A stretch of 64,000 bases of DNA from positions 182,827 to 246,826 of the forward strand of contig NZ_JACDRR010000007.1 of assembly GCF_013449375.1 (NCBI RefSeq), in the 5' to 3' direction. Numbering within the stretch: the first letter of the stretch is position 1; every line of letters starts with the position of its first letter. The translations under genes and the position numbers were made by a program. The DNA comes from Pectobacterium sp. CFBP8739. GTDB lineage: Bacteria > Pseudomonadota > Gammaproteobacteria > Enterobacterales > Enterobacteriaceae. The notes beneath the pieces are model-generated. The model was not told the origin of the DNA and searched no databases. It saw only the letters and a list, made by a program, of their open reading frames with translations. Positions 25,448 to 37,939 of this stretch are shown here, piece by piece.

Positions 25448-27016
25448 ATGTTTAGAGCGGTTATTGGGACTGGTCGTTTACGCACCTGTGCGGTAGCTAT
25501 TGCCTTTTCTGGGCTCGCACTTTCTGGATGTGATAATAGTCAGCATCCAGTGGCAGAAGCGGCACCACCAGATTTGCAGGTGAAAACGGTACCGTTTGGC
25601 TGGACTGCACAATATCAGAATACGGATGGTAAATTTTATGCAACGACAGGTGGCGAAGGCGCACATGCAAATAGCATTTATGTCGTGACCAGCCGCCAGG
25701 AATTAAAAGAGGCGTTAAATAATATACGCAGTCCTCTTTATATCGCAGGCGATGCCGATGCGGAGTTGAAGGCAAAATTAGAACCCAAAATTATCTACTG
25801 GCAAGGCACTATCCGCGGCGATGATTTAGGTAATGGACGCTATGCAGATGCTGAGTATTATAAAACTAAGCCGAATAAAACAACGTTTGATTTTGATTTA
25901 TATGTCAAAGCGTTCGATCAGGATTATATGGCGCAGTTGAAAGCGACGGTGGATGCGGGTGGCAGCGATGCGGCGGCGGCTAGCGCTGAACTCAGCTTGC
26001 TTAAGAAGCAAAATGGTCAACGTTCGCAGTATGCCAACAACCAGAAGGCGCAGATTCAATTTCAGGTACCACCGAATACCACGATTTTAGGCGTGGGTAG
26101 CGAAGCGAAACTGGTGGAAGGTTATTTATCCCTCAACACCTTAAGCCACACGTTCGGGAAAACGGATAACAGCAACATCATTATCCGTAATATTACGTTT
26201 CAGGCTCCGCGCGATTTTGCCCCTGCTTGGGATGCCAGTGACGGTGATAAAGGAAACTGGAATGCCCGCTATGATGCAGTATCGATTAATGCCAGCAAAA
26301 ATGTCTGGGTTGATCACTGCACCTTTACGGATGGTGAACATCCTGACGATCAGGAACCCGTGTTATTTGGCAAGCATATCCAACGCCACGATGGTTTGCT
26401 GGATATCGAAGATGGGGCCGACTACCTGACGATTTCCTACAACATTTTCGCCCAGCATGACAAAACGGTATTAATTGGCTCTGGTGATGGTGATAAAGGG
26501 GAATACCGGATCACCTTTGAAGGGAATTTATGGGACAACAGCGTGCAGCGTTCGCCGCGAGTGCGCTTTGGTCAGGTGCATTTGCTCAATAACTACCATC
26601 GTGGAGCAACGGATACGAATTACCCTATTTTGTATGCCATTGGGATGGGGTTCGATTCATCCATTCTTTCCGAAAGTAACGTGTTTAATTTCCAGGGCGG
26701 CGGCGCGGATGAAAAGCTGATTATTGGTGCCTACAAGGGAAGCAAATTTAAAGACAACGGCTCCTGGTTCAATGGCAACCCAGCAAGTAATTTGAATCAA
26801 ATCGCATTAGACAAATGCCTCGCCTTGCAAGACGCCGAGAAGACCGCCGCCACAAATGCTGGGAAAGCGGTACCCGCATGGGCGTTGGAAACCTGTACCA
26901 ATGAGCTGGAATGGAATCCGCCTTATGCATACAGCACAGGTAAATCCATCGCTAGCGTTGAAAAATATGTGCTGGAAAATGCGGGTGCGGGAAAATTGGA
27001 GATTGCCCTGCCGTAG
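25448..27016 (+). CDS. Pectate lyase, PL1 family, lipoprotein
   Basis: A 522-residue beta-helix lyase that cleaves polygalacturonate by beta-elimination. PL1 signatures include NVWVDHCTFTDGEHPDD (the vWiDH region), the calcium and catalytic block RSPRVRFGQVHLLNNYH, and several turns of parallel beta-helix. A lipobox (ALSGC at residues 24-28) precedes CDN. Asp and Asn at +2 and +3 are the classic inner-membrane retention signal, so the enzyme is probably membrane-anchored in the periplasm, not secreted through Out. An insert of about 60 residues rich in Ala/Ser/Lys lies near residues 150-200. It heads the pectinase pair next to the out operon. Confidence 0.9.
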   Translation: MFRAVIGTGRLRTCAVAIAFSGLALSGCDNSQHPVAEAAPPDLQVKTVPFGWTAQYQNTDGKFYATTGGEGAHANSIYVVTSRQELKEALNNIRSPLYIAGDADAELKAKLEPKIIYWQGTIRGDDLGNGRYADAEYYKTKPNKTTFDFDLYVKAFDQDYMAQLKATVDAGGSDAAAASAELSLLKKQNGQRSQYANNQKAQIQFQVPPNTTILGVGSEAKLVEGYLSLNTLSHTFGKTDNSNIIIRNITFQAPRDFAPAWDASDGDKGNWNARYDAVSINASKNVWVDHCTFTDGEHPDDQEPVLFGKHIQRHDGLLDIEDGADYLTISYNIFAQHDKTVLIGSGDGDKGEYRITFEGNLWDNSVQRSPRVRFGQVHLLNNYHRGATDTNYPILYAIGMGFDSSILSESNVFNFQGGGADEKLIIGAYKGSKFKDNGSWFNGNPASNLNQIALDKCLALQDAEKTAATNAGKAVPAWALETCTNELEWNPPYAYSTGKSIASVEKYVLENAGAGKLEIALP

Positions 27017-27136
27017 TTAGACGATTTCATTCATTATTTTTTATCTGTAAGCCCCTGCCCGATATACGTCGCCTTGTTGCCATGAGTTTGTCACAGGGAG
27101 ACATAGGTCGGGTGACATAAAAACATAGGAAATGTT

Positions 27137-29116
27137 ATGACTCATTTTTTACCTCGTACTCGTCTTACGCTCTGCGCGACACTTGTCCTGAGCGGCCTGA
27201 TTGCTGGATGCACGGAAAGCGACTCAACGCCGAATGTGGGTGTGGATCGTTCTGCTGCGCCACAGAATCTTAAGGTGCCGACGCTAGCCTATGATGACAA
27301 CAGTGTGGTACTTGCCTGGGAAAAACCGACCAAACCTGCTGCCGATATTAAAGACTACCGTGTCTATATGAACGGAACCTTATTGGGCAGCACAATTGAT
27401 AACCAGAATACTCACTCGCCCGCCAAACCTTATATCGATAACTTCTACAATACGATTGATACCAGTAACTGGCACGTGCGCGTTAGCTTCCATAATTTTA
27501 AGGTGACGAACCTGTCGCCGGAAACGGAATACCGCTTTACGGTGCGTGCGCTTTATGACGATGGCAAAGAGTCCGTTGACAGTGAAGCTGTCGTGCAGAA
27601 AACGACGGCGACGCCAGCGTCATTGAATGTGACTAATTACGGTGCGAAAGGGGATGGCGTCACCAATGACACGCTGGCGATTCAGAAGGCAATTGACGAT
27701 TGTACGCTAGCCGCGTATCCGAAAGGATGTAAAGTCGTGGTTGATGGGGGAACGTTTAAAACCGGCGCGCTGTTCCTGCATAGTGATATGACGCTTGAAG
27801 TCACGAAAGGCTCGACGTTGCTAGGGTCGGAAAAGGGTGACGATTACCCGCTCGCCCGTGGCTATTATCTCTATCCTTACACATCTCCTAAACTACCGAA
27901 GCGTCCTCCTTCATTGATTAACGTATTGGTAGCGGACGATCAGGGTAGTAGCCATGCGGGTACGTTTAAAAATATTCGTATCGTCGGGCAGGGGACGATA
28001 GATGGCAATGGCTGGACACGCGGCATCAAAGCCAGTGACACAAACATTACTGAAACTGATGAGTTAAAGAATGAATTGCCACTCTATCGTGCAAGCAAAG
28101 CGGCCAATGTTGGCAGTGACGGTATTTTGGCAAAGGATCAAACGGCAAAAGCCATTGATGAAGGCATGTCACTAGATGAGGCGTACAAAAACCGACGCTC
28201 TAGCCTGATGACGCTGCGCGGCGTGAGCAATATGTATCTGGAAGGACTGACGATTCTGAACCCAGCTTACCACGGTGTAATGGTGCTGGAATCCGAAAAT
28301 GTGGCGATGAATGCGTTGGTGCACACGACGTATGATGCGAATAATGCGGATGGTATTGAATTCGGCAACAGCCAAAACGTCATGGTATTCAATAACTTTT
28401 TCGATACGGGGGATGACAGCGTAAACTTTGCAGCAGGGTACGGTGCCGAGGTGGCGACGCTGGGGCAAAAAGCGCAGAGCGGTGCCTGGATCTTCAATAA
28501 CTACTTCCGTCGCGGGCATGGTGCGGTGGTGACGGGGAGCCATACGGGTGCTTGGATTGAAAAAATTGTTGCTGAAGATAATGTAATGAATAAGACGGAT
28601 GTTGGCCTGCGCATGAAGAGCCGACCTTATTATGGTGGTGGCTCGCGTGACGTGGTATTCCGTAATAACGCGATGCGTGATATTGTCAACGAGCCGTTCG
28701 TGTTCACGATTAAATATAAAGCGGACGTGAACGATACTCAGCCTGCGGCCGAACCCGCACAGTTCCGTGATGTGACCGTTTCCAACGTCACGGTGGATGG
28801 TTCAGCCAAGAAAAACAGTATTCTGGTTGATGGTATGACCATCGCTGAGATGGCTGATGCGTATAAGTTCTCCTTTGAACGCGATGCTTATCACCAAGGC
28901 TTGCATTTTGAGAATGTAAAATTCAAAAATGTAAAAGCCACGGACATTACGTTCCTGAAGAACAGTGAATTTAAAAATGTCATTTTTGAGAATGTATCGG
29001 GAGCCTGGAATTTCGGTCATATTGAAAATATCCGGCTCGAAGACCGTGTAAATAATGATGCCGCGCTGACGACCAGCGGTGATGAAACGCTCACCCGGGA
29101 AGCCGCAACGGAATAA
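27137..29116 (+). CDS. pehX: Exo-poly-alpha-D-galacturonosidase, GH28, lipoprotein
   Basis: A 659-residue protein. It has a signal peptide with lipobox LIAGC (residues 21-25, Thr at +2), a fibronectin-III-like domain (about 40-155), then a GH28 right-handed beta-helix (about 163-640). GH28 motifs are present: NADGIEFGNSQNV, DTGDDSVNFAAG for the catalytic Asp pair, GHGAVVTGSHTG, and RMKSRP for the substrate-binding arginine and lysine. It releases digalacturonate from pectate ends, feeding KdgR induction. It is 120 bp after the pectate lyase and only 50 bp before outC. Confidence 0.93.
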   Translation: MTHFLPRTRLTLCATLVLSGLIAGCTESDSTPNVGVDRSAAPQNLKVPTLAYDDNSVVLAWEKPTKPAADIKDYRVYMNGTLLGSTIDNQNTHSPAKPYIDNFYNTIDTSNWHVRVSFHNFKVTNLSPETEYRFTVRALYDDGKESVDSEAVVQKTTATPASLNVTNYGAKGDGVTNDTLAIQKAIDDCTLAAYPKGCKVVVDGGTFKTGALFLHSDMTLEVTKGSTLLGSEKGDDYPLARGYYLYPYTSPKLPKRPPSLINVLVADDQGSSHAGTFKNIRIVGQGTIDGNGWTRGIKASDTNITETDELKNELPLYRASKAANVGSDGILAKDQTAKAIDEGMSLDEAYKNRRSSLMTLRGVSNMYLEGLTILNPAYHGVMVLESENVAMNALVHTTYDANNADGIEFGNSQNVMVFNNFFDTGDDSVNFAAGYGAEVATLGQKAQSGAWIFNNYFRRGHGAVVTGSHTGAWIEKIVAEDNVMNKTDVGLRMKSRPYYGGGSRDVVFRNNAMRDIVNEPFVFTIKYKADVNDTQPAAEPAQFRDVTVSNVTVDGSAKKNSILVDGMTIAEMADAYKFSFERDAYHQGLHFENVKFKNVKATDITFLKNSEFKNVIFENVSGAWNFGHIENIRLEDRVNNDAALTTSGDETLTREAATE

Positions 29117-29122
29117 GGCATT

Positions 29123-29148
29123 TTCCCCACGCCCATCGGCGTGGGGAA
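29123..29148 (+). terminator. Perfect hairpin between pehX and outC
   Basis: TTCCCCACGCC-CATC-GGCGTGGGGAA forms an 11-bp stem with a 4-nt loop, 7 bp after the pehX stop. It lacks a following T tract, so it may stabilise the pehX mRNA end or terminate only partly before outC. Confidence 0.55.
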
Positions 29149-29166
29149 TATTACGGATGATTACCT

Positions 29167-30030
29167 ATGGCACGATTGCAAGCTTTCAAAGAACCGTCTT
29201 TTAATTCGTTGGTCGCCACTTTTCGGTCACTGCCAGCTCCGCTGATTCGACGTATCGTGTTGGGGCTGATTTTGTTGCTGATTTGCCAGCAACTGGCCGT
29301 CTTGACCTGGCGTTTTCTTCTGCCTGAAGATTCACGCTTTGTTGGCGTGGCGGTCACGCCTGCCCAGGCAAAAGAAAAACCCGCTACGCCGGGCGACTTT
29401 ACCCTATTTGGTCATGCTCCCGATGCGGATGCTTCTGCGGTTAATGATGCCGCGCTATCCGGTGATATTCCGCTGACATCGTTAAATATTAGCCTGACTG
29501 GGGTTCTGGCGAGTGAAGACGCCAGGCGTTCGATTGCCATCATCGCTAAAGATAGTCAGCAATACAGTCGCAACGTCGGCGATGCCATTCCGGGCTATGA
29601 AGCCAAAATTGTGACTATCTCTGCCGATCGTGTCGTGCTTCAGTATCAGGGGCGCTATGAGGCGCTGCATTTGTATCAGGAAGAAAAGGCGGCTGACGCG
29701 CCGCCGTCTGCTGGCGCATTTAGCCAGGTGAAAAAGGAAATACAAAGAGATCCCGTCTCGGCACAGGATTACCTCACCATTTCTCCCGTCACGGAAGAAG
29801 ACGTACTGAAAGGATATCAGTTAAACCCCGGCAAAAATCCCGATCTTTTCTACCGCGCAGGCTTGCAGGATAACGATCTCGCTGTGTCATTAAACGGCAT
29901 GGATTTACGCGATGCGGATCAAGCACAGCAGGCGATGGCGCAACTGGCAGGGATGAGCAAATTTAATTTGACCGTCGAGCGTGATGGTCAACAGCAGGAT
30001 ATATATCTGGCACTGGATGGAGACCACTAA
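29167..30030 (+). CDS. outC: Type II secretion protein OutC (GspC)
   Basis: This 287-residue inner-membrane protein has a short cytoplasmic N-terminus and a transmembrane helix at about residues 36-56 (IVLGLILLLICQQLAVL). A periplasmic homology region follows (LTGVLASEDARRSIAIIA...NVGDAIPGYEAKIV), and a C-terminal PDZ domain spans about 195-285. OutC links the inner-membrane platform to the secretin N0 domain through its homology region; the PDZ part helps choose substrates. It is the first gene of the outC-O run. The 3' end overlaps or abuts outD depending on the outD start. Confidence 0.95.
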   Translation: MARLQAFKEPSFNSLVATFRSLPAPLIRRIVLGLILLLICQQLAVLTWRFLLPEDSRFVGVAVTPAQAKEKPATPGDFTLFGHAPDADASAVNDAALSGDIPLTSLNISLTGVLASEDARRSIAIIAKDSQQYSRNVGDAIPGYEAKIVTISADRVVLQYQGRYEALHLYQEEKAADAPPSAGAFSQVKKEIQRDPVSAQDYLTISPVTEEDVLKGYQLNPGKNPDLFYRAGLQDNDLAVSLNGMDLRDADQAQQAMAQLAGMSKFNLTVERDGQQQDIYLALDGDH

Positions 30031-32071
30031 TTTGTTTAGCAAGGGACAGGGATTTTTTAAGCATCAGGTTTTTTCAAAACATAAAAACCAATGGCTTGGT
30101 CAGATACGCCGCAAAAGCATGTTATTGCTTGGCGGAAGTGTGCTGCTGATGGCGTCATCACTCGCGTGGAGCGCCGAATTCTCCGCCAGTTTTAAGGGCA
30201 CGGATATTCAGGAGTTTATCAATACCGTCAGTAAGAATCTGAATAAGACGGTCATTATCGATCCATCGGTCAGCGGAACGATCACCGTACGCAGCTATGA
30301 CATGATGAATGAAGAACAGTATTACCAGTTCTTCCTGAGCGTGCTGGATGTCTATGGATTTACCGTTATCCCAATGGATAACAACGTCCTGAAAATCATT
30401 CGCTCGAAGGATGCGAAATCGACGTCTATGCCGCTGGCGACTGACGATCAGCCCGGCATTGGTGATGAAGTGGTGACGCGTGTTGTGCCTGTGAACAATG
30501 TCGCTGCCCGCGATCTGGCACCGCTGTTGCGCCAGTTGAACGACAACGCGGGTGCTGGGAGCGTCGTGCATTACGAACCGTCAAACGTGCTGTTGATGAC
30601 GGGGCGCGCAGGGGTGATCAAGCGGTTGATGACGATTGTCGAGCGGGTTGATAAGACGGGCGATCGGAATGTGACCAGCATACCGCTGTCTTACGCTTCA
30701 TCAACGGAAGTGGTGAAGATGGTGAATGAACTGAACAAGATGGATGAGAAATCCGCCTTGCCAGGGATGTTGACCGCGAATGTGGTGGCGGACGAACGAA
30801 CTAACTCTGTGCTGGTGCGCGGGGAACCGAATTCACGCCAGCGCGTGATTGATATGATCAAACAGCTCGATCGCCAGCAGGCGGTACAGGGCAATACCAA
30901 AGTCATCTATCTCAAATACGCCAAAGCTGCTGATCTGGTCGAAGTGCTTACTGGGGTCGGTGACAGCATCCAAACCGACCAGCAAAATGCGCTGCCCGCG
31001 CTGCGCAAAGACATTTCGATTAAAGCACACGAGCAAACTAACTCCCTGATTGTAAATGCGGCACCTGACATTATGCGCGATCTGGAACAGGTGATTGCAC
31101 AGTTGGATATCCGTCGTCCACAGGTATTGGTCGAAGCGATCATCGCGGAAGTTCAAGATGCCGACGGAATGAATCTGGGCGTTCAGTGGGCTAATAAAAA
31201 TGCAGGAACGACGCAGTTTACGAATACTGGATTACCGATCACGACAATGATTGCGGGAGCGGATCAGTATCGTCGTGATGGGACGCTGAATACCGCGGCA
31301 TCGAGTGCATTGAGCAGCTTCAACGGCATTGCCGCCGGTTTCTATCAGGGGAACTGGAGCATGCTGATGACGGCGCTGTCCAGCAACAGCAAGAACGACA
31401 TTCTGGCGACGCCGAGTATCGTCACGCTGGACAACATGGAAGCAACGTTTAACGTTGGTCAGGAAGTGCCGGTATTGGCAGGCTCGCAGACGACATCCGG
31501 TGACAACGTGTTCCAAACGGTAGAGCGTAAAACAGTCGGTATCAAACTGAAGGTGAAGCCGCAAATTAACGAAGGTGACTCCGTCCTGCTGGAAATTGAG
31601 CAGGAAGTCTCCAGCGTGGCAGATGCGGCCTCCAGCAGCAGCACCAACCTCGGGGCCACATTCAATACGCGTACCGTGAATAATGCCGTGCTCGTCAGCA
31701 GCGGCGAGACCGTTGTGGTGGGGGGCTTGCTGGATAAAAGTACCAATGAATCGGCGAGTAAAGTCCCTCTGTTGGGTGACATTCCCGTTCTGGGGCACCT
31801 GTTCCGTTCCAACAGTCAGGAGACGAAAAAGCGCAACCTAATGCTGTTTATCCGTCCTTCCATTATTCGCGATCGCAGCCAATATCAAAGCGCCTCTGCC
31901 AGTAAATATCGTTCGTTCAGTGCTGAAGAAGATAAACAGCGGGATGTCGGTAACGGTGAAAGCGGGCTTTTAAATAACGACCTGCTGCGCTTGCCTGAAG
32001 GTGGGAACGCCTATACGTTCCGTCAGGTTCAGTCCTCCATTGTGGCGTTTTATCCGGCGGGCGGGAAATGA
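30017..32071 (+). CDS. outD: Type II secretion secretin OutD (GspD)
   Basis: About 684 residues: a signal peptide ending SLAWSA, the N0 domain ([20 protein letters not shown]), N1-N3 domains, and the secretin domain with [26 protein letters not shown] and VGGLLDKS...[17 protein letters not shown]-terminal S-domain binds the pilotin OutS. Fifteen subunits form the outer-membrane channel. The start is uncertain. ATG 30017 overlaps outC, but TTG 30032 has GGAGA 8 bp upstream, inside the end of outC, and gives a tighter coupled start. The extended basic leader before the signal helix is unusual. Confidence 0.95.
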   Translation: METTNLFSKGQGFFKHQVFSKHKNQWLGQIRRKSMLLLGGSVLLMASSLAWSAEFSASFKGTDIQEFINTVSKNLNKTVIIDPSVSGTITVRSYDMMNEEQYYQFFLSVLDVYGFTVIPMDNNVLKIIRSKDAKSTSMPLATDDQPGIGDEVVTRVVPVNNVAARDLAPLLRQLNDNAGAGSVVHYEPSNVLLMTGRAGVIKRLMTIVERVDKTGDRNVTSIPLSYASSTEVVKMVNELNKMDEKSALPGMLTANVVADERTNSVLVRGEPNSRQRVIDMIKQLDRQQAVQGNTKVIYLKYAKAADLVEVLTGVGDSIQTDQQNALPALRKDISIKAHEQTNSLIVNAAPDIMRDLEQVIAQLDIRRPQVLVEAIIAEVQDADGMNLGVQWANKNAGTTQFTNTGLPITTMIAGADQYRRDGTLNTAASSALSSFNGIAAGFYQGNWSMLMTALSSNSKNDILATPSIVTLDNMEATFNVGQEVPVLAGSQTTSGDNVFQTVERKTVGIKLKVKPQINEGDSVLLEIEQEVSSVADAASSSSTNLGATFNTRTVNNAVLVSSGETVVVGGLLDKSTNESASKVPLLGDIPVLGHLFRSNSQETKKRNLMLFIRPSIIRDRSQYQSASASKYRSFSAEEDKQRDVGNGESGLLNNDLLRLPEGGNAYTFRQVQSSIVAFYPAGGK

Positions 32072-33564
32072 GTGACATTGCTTCCCAGATTATAGAATTA
32101 CGTCCCATATTGCCGTTTGCCTATGCACGATCGCAGCAAATTCTGCTGTTGCAGCGGGAAAACGATGCGAGTCTACAGACGATTTGCGTCGCGCAAACGC
32201 CGCCAGCCGCCTTGTTAGAGGCGCGTCGGATTGCGGGCCGTCCGCTCAAGATTGAGCGCGTGACGGAAGATGAGTTTGAACGGCAATTAGTCATTAGCTA
32301 TCAGCGCGATTCGGAAGAAGCGCGTCGTCTGATGGAAGACATCGGCAATGAGATGGATTTCTATACGCTGGTGGAAGAGTTGCCAGACAGTGACGATTTG
32401 CTTGACGCCGATGACGATGCGCCGATTATTCGCCTGATCAATGCGATGCTAACCGAAGCGATTAAGGATAAAGCGTCGGATATTCATATCGAGACGTATG
32501 AGCGCTATTTGCTGATCCGTTTCCGTGTCGACGGCGTACTGCGCGAAATTCTGCGTCCACAGCGTAAACTGGCGTCGCTGCTGGTATCGCGTATCAAGGT
32601 TATGGCGAAGCTGGATATTGCGGAAAAGCGTATCCCGCAGGATGGACGCATGGCGTTACGAGTGGGGGGACGGGCGATTGACGTTCGTGTCTCCACGTTG
32701 CCGTCGAACTACGGTGAACGTGTCGTGCTGCGTTTGCTGGATAAAAACAGCGTTAAGCTCGATCTTGAATTGCTGGGCATGTCGGAGCGCAATCGGCAGC
32801 GGTTGGACAGCCTGATCCATCGTCCACATGGCATTATTCTGGTTACTGGTCCGACAGGATCGGGGAAAAGTACCACGCTGTACGCCGCGCTCAGTCGTTT
32901 GAATGCCTCGGAACGTAACATCATGACGGTGGAAGATCCCATCGAGTATGAACTGGAAGGCATTGGGCAAACGCAGGTTAATACCAAAGTGGATATGACG
33001 TTTGCCCGCGGGCTGCGTGCCATTCTACGTCAGGACCCGGACGTGGTGCTGGTAGGGGAAATTCGTGATGGTGAAACGGCACAGATTGCCGTGCAGGCAT
33101 CGCTGACGGGTCACCTCGTGTTATCTACTCTGCATACCAATAGTGCGCTGGGCGCGCTGTCTCGCTTGCAGGATATGGGCGTCGAACCTTTCTTGCTCTC
33201 AACCTCTCTACTGGGCGTGCTCGCCCAGCGTCTGGTTAGAACGCTGTGTTCTGACTGTAGCCAGCCGCATCCGGTTGATTCGGTTCAGGCCGCACAGATG
33301 GGGATTGCGCCCGGTACGCTGCTGCATAACCCCGTGGGCTGCCCGCAGTGTAGCTATACCGGCTATCGAGGGCGCATCGGCATTCATGAACTGGTGTTGA
33401 TCAATGACGACGTCCGCGCGGCGATCCACCGCAGTGACGGCGAAATGGCGATTGCGCAGATTCTGGGGGGGAGTCGCACCACTATCCGTCAGGACGGGCT
33501 GGATAAGGTACTGGCGGGGCTCACGACCTGGGAAGAAGTGATCCGCGTAACCAAAGAGGAATGA
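32068..33564 (+). CDS. outE: Type II secretion ATPase OutE (GspE)
   Basis: A 498-residue hexameric traffic ATPase. Walker [10 protein letters not shown] lies at 261-269, the Asp box VEDPIEYE at 288-295, Walker [13 protein letters not shown] at 325-336, and the His box at about 348-357. A zinc-binding pair of CxxC motifs is at 394-397 and 425-428. Residues 1-100 form the N1 domain that docks on OutL. It powers pseudopilus assembly from the cytoplasm. The ATG overlaps the outD stop by 4 bp. Confidence 0.97.
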   Translation: MSDIASQIIELRPILPFAYARSQQILLLQRENDASLQTICVAQTPPAALLEARRIAGRPLKIERVTEDEFERQLVISYQRDSEEARRLMEDIGNEMDFYTLVEELPDSDDLLDADDDAPIIRLINAMLTEAIKDKASDIHIETYERYLLIRFRVDGVLREILRPQRKLASLLVSRIKVMAKLDIAEKRIPQDGRMALRVGGRAIDVRVSTLPSNYGERVVLRLLDKNSVKLDLELLGMSERNRQRLDSLIHRPHGIILVTGPTGSGKSTTLYAALSRLNASERNIMTVEDPIEYELEGIGQTQVNTKVDMTFARGLRAILRQDPDVVLVGEIRDGETAQIAVQASLTGHLVLSTLHTNSALGALSRLQDMGVEPFLLSTSLLGVLAQRLVRTLCSDCSQPHPVDSVQAAQMGIAPGTLLHNPVGCPQCSYTGYRGRIGIHELVLINDDVRAAIHRSDGEMAIAQILGGSRTTIRQDGLDKVLAGLTTWEEVIRVTKEE

Positions 33565-33565
33565 T

Positions 33566-34792
33566 ATGGCACAGTACCATTATCAGGCGCTGGATGCGCA
33601 GGGGAAAAAATGCCGTGGCACGCAAGAGGCCGACTCTGCCAGGCAGGCACGCCAGCTATTGCGGGAGCGCGGACTGGTGCCGCTGTCGGTTGACGAAGGT
33701 CGCGGTGATCAGCAAAAACCGGGATCTACAGGATTCTCCCTCCGTCGTAAAATTCGGATCAGTACCTCTGATTTAGCGTTATTAACTCGCCAACTAGCTA
33801 CGCTGGTGGCGGCGTCGTTACCGCTGGAAGAAGCGCTGGATGCCGTGGCGAAACAGAGCGAAAAGCCGCATCTGAGCCAGTTGATGGCGGCGGTACGCAG
33901 TAAGGTGATGGAAGGCCATTCGCTGGCCGATGCGATGAAGTGTTTTCCCGGCAGCTTTGAGCGATTGTATTGCGCGATGGTCGCCGCAGGTGAGACCTCC
34001 GGTCATCTTGATGAAGTGTTGAATAGGTTGGCTGACTACACCGAGCAGCGCCAACAGATGCGCAGCCGCATCCAGCAGGCGATGATCTATCCCTGCGTGC
34101 TAACCGTCGTCGCGATTGCCGTAGTCAGTATTTTGCTGTCCGTCGTGGTGCCGAAAGTTGTCGAGCAATTTATTCATATGAAGCAGGCGCTGCCACTTTC
34201 TACCCGCGTATTGATGGGGATGAGCGATGCCGTGCGTACGTTCGGGCCGTGGGTGGTGTTGGCGCTGCTGGCTGGGTTTATGGCGCTTCGCGTGATGTTG
34301 CGGCAAGAAAAGCGGCGTATCGGTTTTCATCGACGCCTGCTGTATCTACCGCTGCTTGGTCGTATCGCTCGTGGCTTGAATACGGCACGTTACGCGCGGA
34401 CGCTCAGTATTCTCAACGCCAGTGCGGTGCCGCTGTTACAGGCGATGCGTATTAGCGGCGATGTGATGAGCAATGACTATGCCCGCCATCGACTCGCGCT
34501 GGCGACGGATGCGGTACGTGAGGGCGTCAGCCTGCACAAAGCGCTGGAACAGACCGCGCTCTTTCCCCCCATGATGCGCCATATGATCGCCAGCGGTGAG
34601 CGCAGCGGCGAGTTGGACAGCATGCTGGAACGGGCGGCGGATAATCAGGATCGGGAATTCAGTTCGCAAATGACGCTGGCACTGGGGTTATTTGAACCTC
34701 TGTTGGTGGTCAGCATGGCGGCGGTGGTGTTGTTTATCGTACTGGCGATTCTACAACCGATTTTGCAACTGAATACGTTAATGAGTTCGTAA
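33566..34792 (+). CDS. outF: Type II secretion platform protein OutF (GspF)
   Basis: This 408-residue polytopic inner-membrane protein has two GspF domains (about residues 70-195 and 270-395) and three transmembrane helices (about 170-192, 222-245 and 377-400). [18 protein letters not shown] motif in the first half is repeated as [17 protein letters not shown] in the second. OutF is the core of the assembly platform that transmits ATPase motion to the pseudopilins. It starts 1 bp after the outE stop. Confidence 0.96.
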   Translation: MAQYHYQALDAQGKKCRGTQEADSARQARQLLRERGLVPLSVDEGRGDQQKPGSTGFSLRRKIRISTSDLALLTRQLATLVAASLPLEEALDAVAKQSEKPHLSQLMAAVRSKVMEGHSLADAMKCFPGSFERLYCAMVAAGETSGHLDEVLNRLADYTEQRQQMRSRIQQAMIYPCVLTVVAIAVVSILLSVVVPKVVEQFIHMKQALPLSTRVLMGMSDAVRTFGPWVVLALLAGFMALRVMLRQEKRRIGFHRRLLYLPLLGRIARGLNTARYARTLSILNASAVPLLQAMRISGDVMSNDYARHRLALATDAVREGVSLHKALEQTALFPPMMRHMIASGERSGELDSMLERAADNQDREFSSQMTLALGLFEPLLVVSMAAVVLFIVLAILQPILQLNTLMSS

Positions 34793-34824
34793 GAGAACCA
34801 ACAATTGAACGAGGAAAAGTAAGG

Positions 34825-35280
34825 ATGCAACAGTCTCAGCGTAGTGGTGGTAAGCATAGCCATGGCCAGCGTGGTTTTACCCTGTTGGAAATTATGGTGG
34901 TCATCGTCATTCTCGGCGTACTGGCGAGTCTGGTCGTGCCCAATCTGATGGGGAATAAGGAAAAAGCGGACAGGCAAAAAGCCGTCAGCGATATCGTATC
35001 TCTCGAAAGCGCACTCGACATGTACAAGCTGGATAACAACCGTTATCCATCCACCGAGCAGGGGCTGAAGGCGCTGGTGACGAAGCCGACGGTGCAGCCG
35101 GAACCACGTAACTATCCCGCCGATGGCTATATTCGCCGCCTGCCGCAGGATCCGTGGGGCACGGAGTATCAACTGTTGAATCCCGGCCAGCACGGCAAGC
35201 TGGATATCTTCTCTCTGGGGCCAGATGGCATGCCGGGAACGGAAGATGATATCGGCAACTGGAATCTTGATAAAAAATAA
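34825..35280 (+). CDS. outG: Major pseudopilin OutG (GspG)
   Basis: This 151-residue prepilin has the peptidase site G|FTLLEIMVVIVILGV; Glu5 of the mature protein is present. The hydrophobic helix runs on into the stalk, and the C-terminal calcium-binding loop has LGPDGMPGTEDDIGNW. OutG polymerises into the periplasmic pseudopilus that pushes substrates through OutD. OutO cleaves the leader. It is preceded by 32 bp with the ribosome-binding site GAGGAAAAGTAAGG. Confidence 0.97.
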   Translation: MQQSQRSGGKHSHGQRGFTLLEIMVVIVILGVLASLVVPNLMGNKEKADRQKAVSDIVSLESALDMYKLDNNRYPSTEQGLKALVTKPTVQPEPRNYPADGYIRRLPQDPWGTEYQLLNPGQHGKLDIFSLGPDGMPGTEDDIGNWNLDKK

Positions 35281-35377
35281 AGGCATGGGGCGATATGCCC
35301 GTCTTTATAAGTGACGGTTGCAGATGGATTATTGGTCGTTGCTATCGATGGCGGTGGGAAAAGGACGGCAAAGCGCA

Positions 35378-35940
35378 ATGAAGCGGGCAACGAGAAAGCA
35401 GCAGGGGTTCACTCTGCTGGAAATGATGCTGGTCGTGCTACTGGCTGGCATCGCGGCTAGCATGGTGGTCATGGCGTTTCCTCCCGAACGCCAGAATGAC
35501 AGCGCGTGGCAGTTGGCTCGTTTTCAGGCGCAGCTAGAGTTTGCCGCGGAAAGCAGTCAGGTTAACGAATACATGTTGGGTGTTCGCATCTATCCCGATC
35601 GCTGGCAGTTTTATCAACTCCAGCGACCCGAGGCATCGGAAGGGATGCCGATCCCGAGCGGTGATCGCTGGCAGGGCTACAAGTGGCAGCCGTGGCAACC
35701 ACATCGGGTGAGTGCAACGGCAACATTGCCTGATGCGTTGCGGCTTGAGCTAGTGCAGGCTGATGGGAAGAAAGTCGAGAAAACGCAGAGTGGCGACGAC
35801 CCCGACATCCTGATTTTACCCGGCGGCGAAATCACGCCTTTCCGTCTGCTGGTTAAGTCTAAAGACAAAGCGCTCTCGAATTGGCTCCAGGTGGATGGAA
35901 CCGGACGATTTTTAACGTCGATGAGTCAGGGTAAGAAACG

Positions 35941-35944
<4 letters not shown>
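35378..35944 (+). CDS. outH: Minor pseudopilin OutH (GspH)
   Basis: A 188-residue minor pseudopilin with the cleavage site G|FTLLEMMLVVLLAG and a globular C-terminal beta domain. OutH joins the tip complex to the OutG fibre. The open frame continues upstream to 35318; I chose the ATG at 35378 because it gives the usual short basic leader MKRATRKQQG. An AAGGA lies about 12 bp upstream of it. The 3' end overlaps outI by 4 bp. Confidence 0.92.

Positions 35945-37935
<1,991 letters not shown>

Positions 37936-37939
<4 letters not shown>

Noticed and set aside
31232-31798. 188-codon minus-strand frame inside outD
   Set aside because: Fully antisense to the conserved secretin domain, with no ribosome-binding site or family likeness; a codon-usage shadow.
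34645-35286. 213-codon minus-strand frame across outF-outG-outH
   Set aside because: Antisense to outF and outG, with basic low-complexity translation and no start signal.
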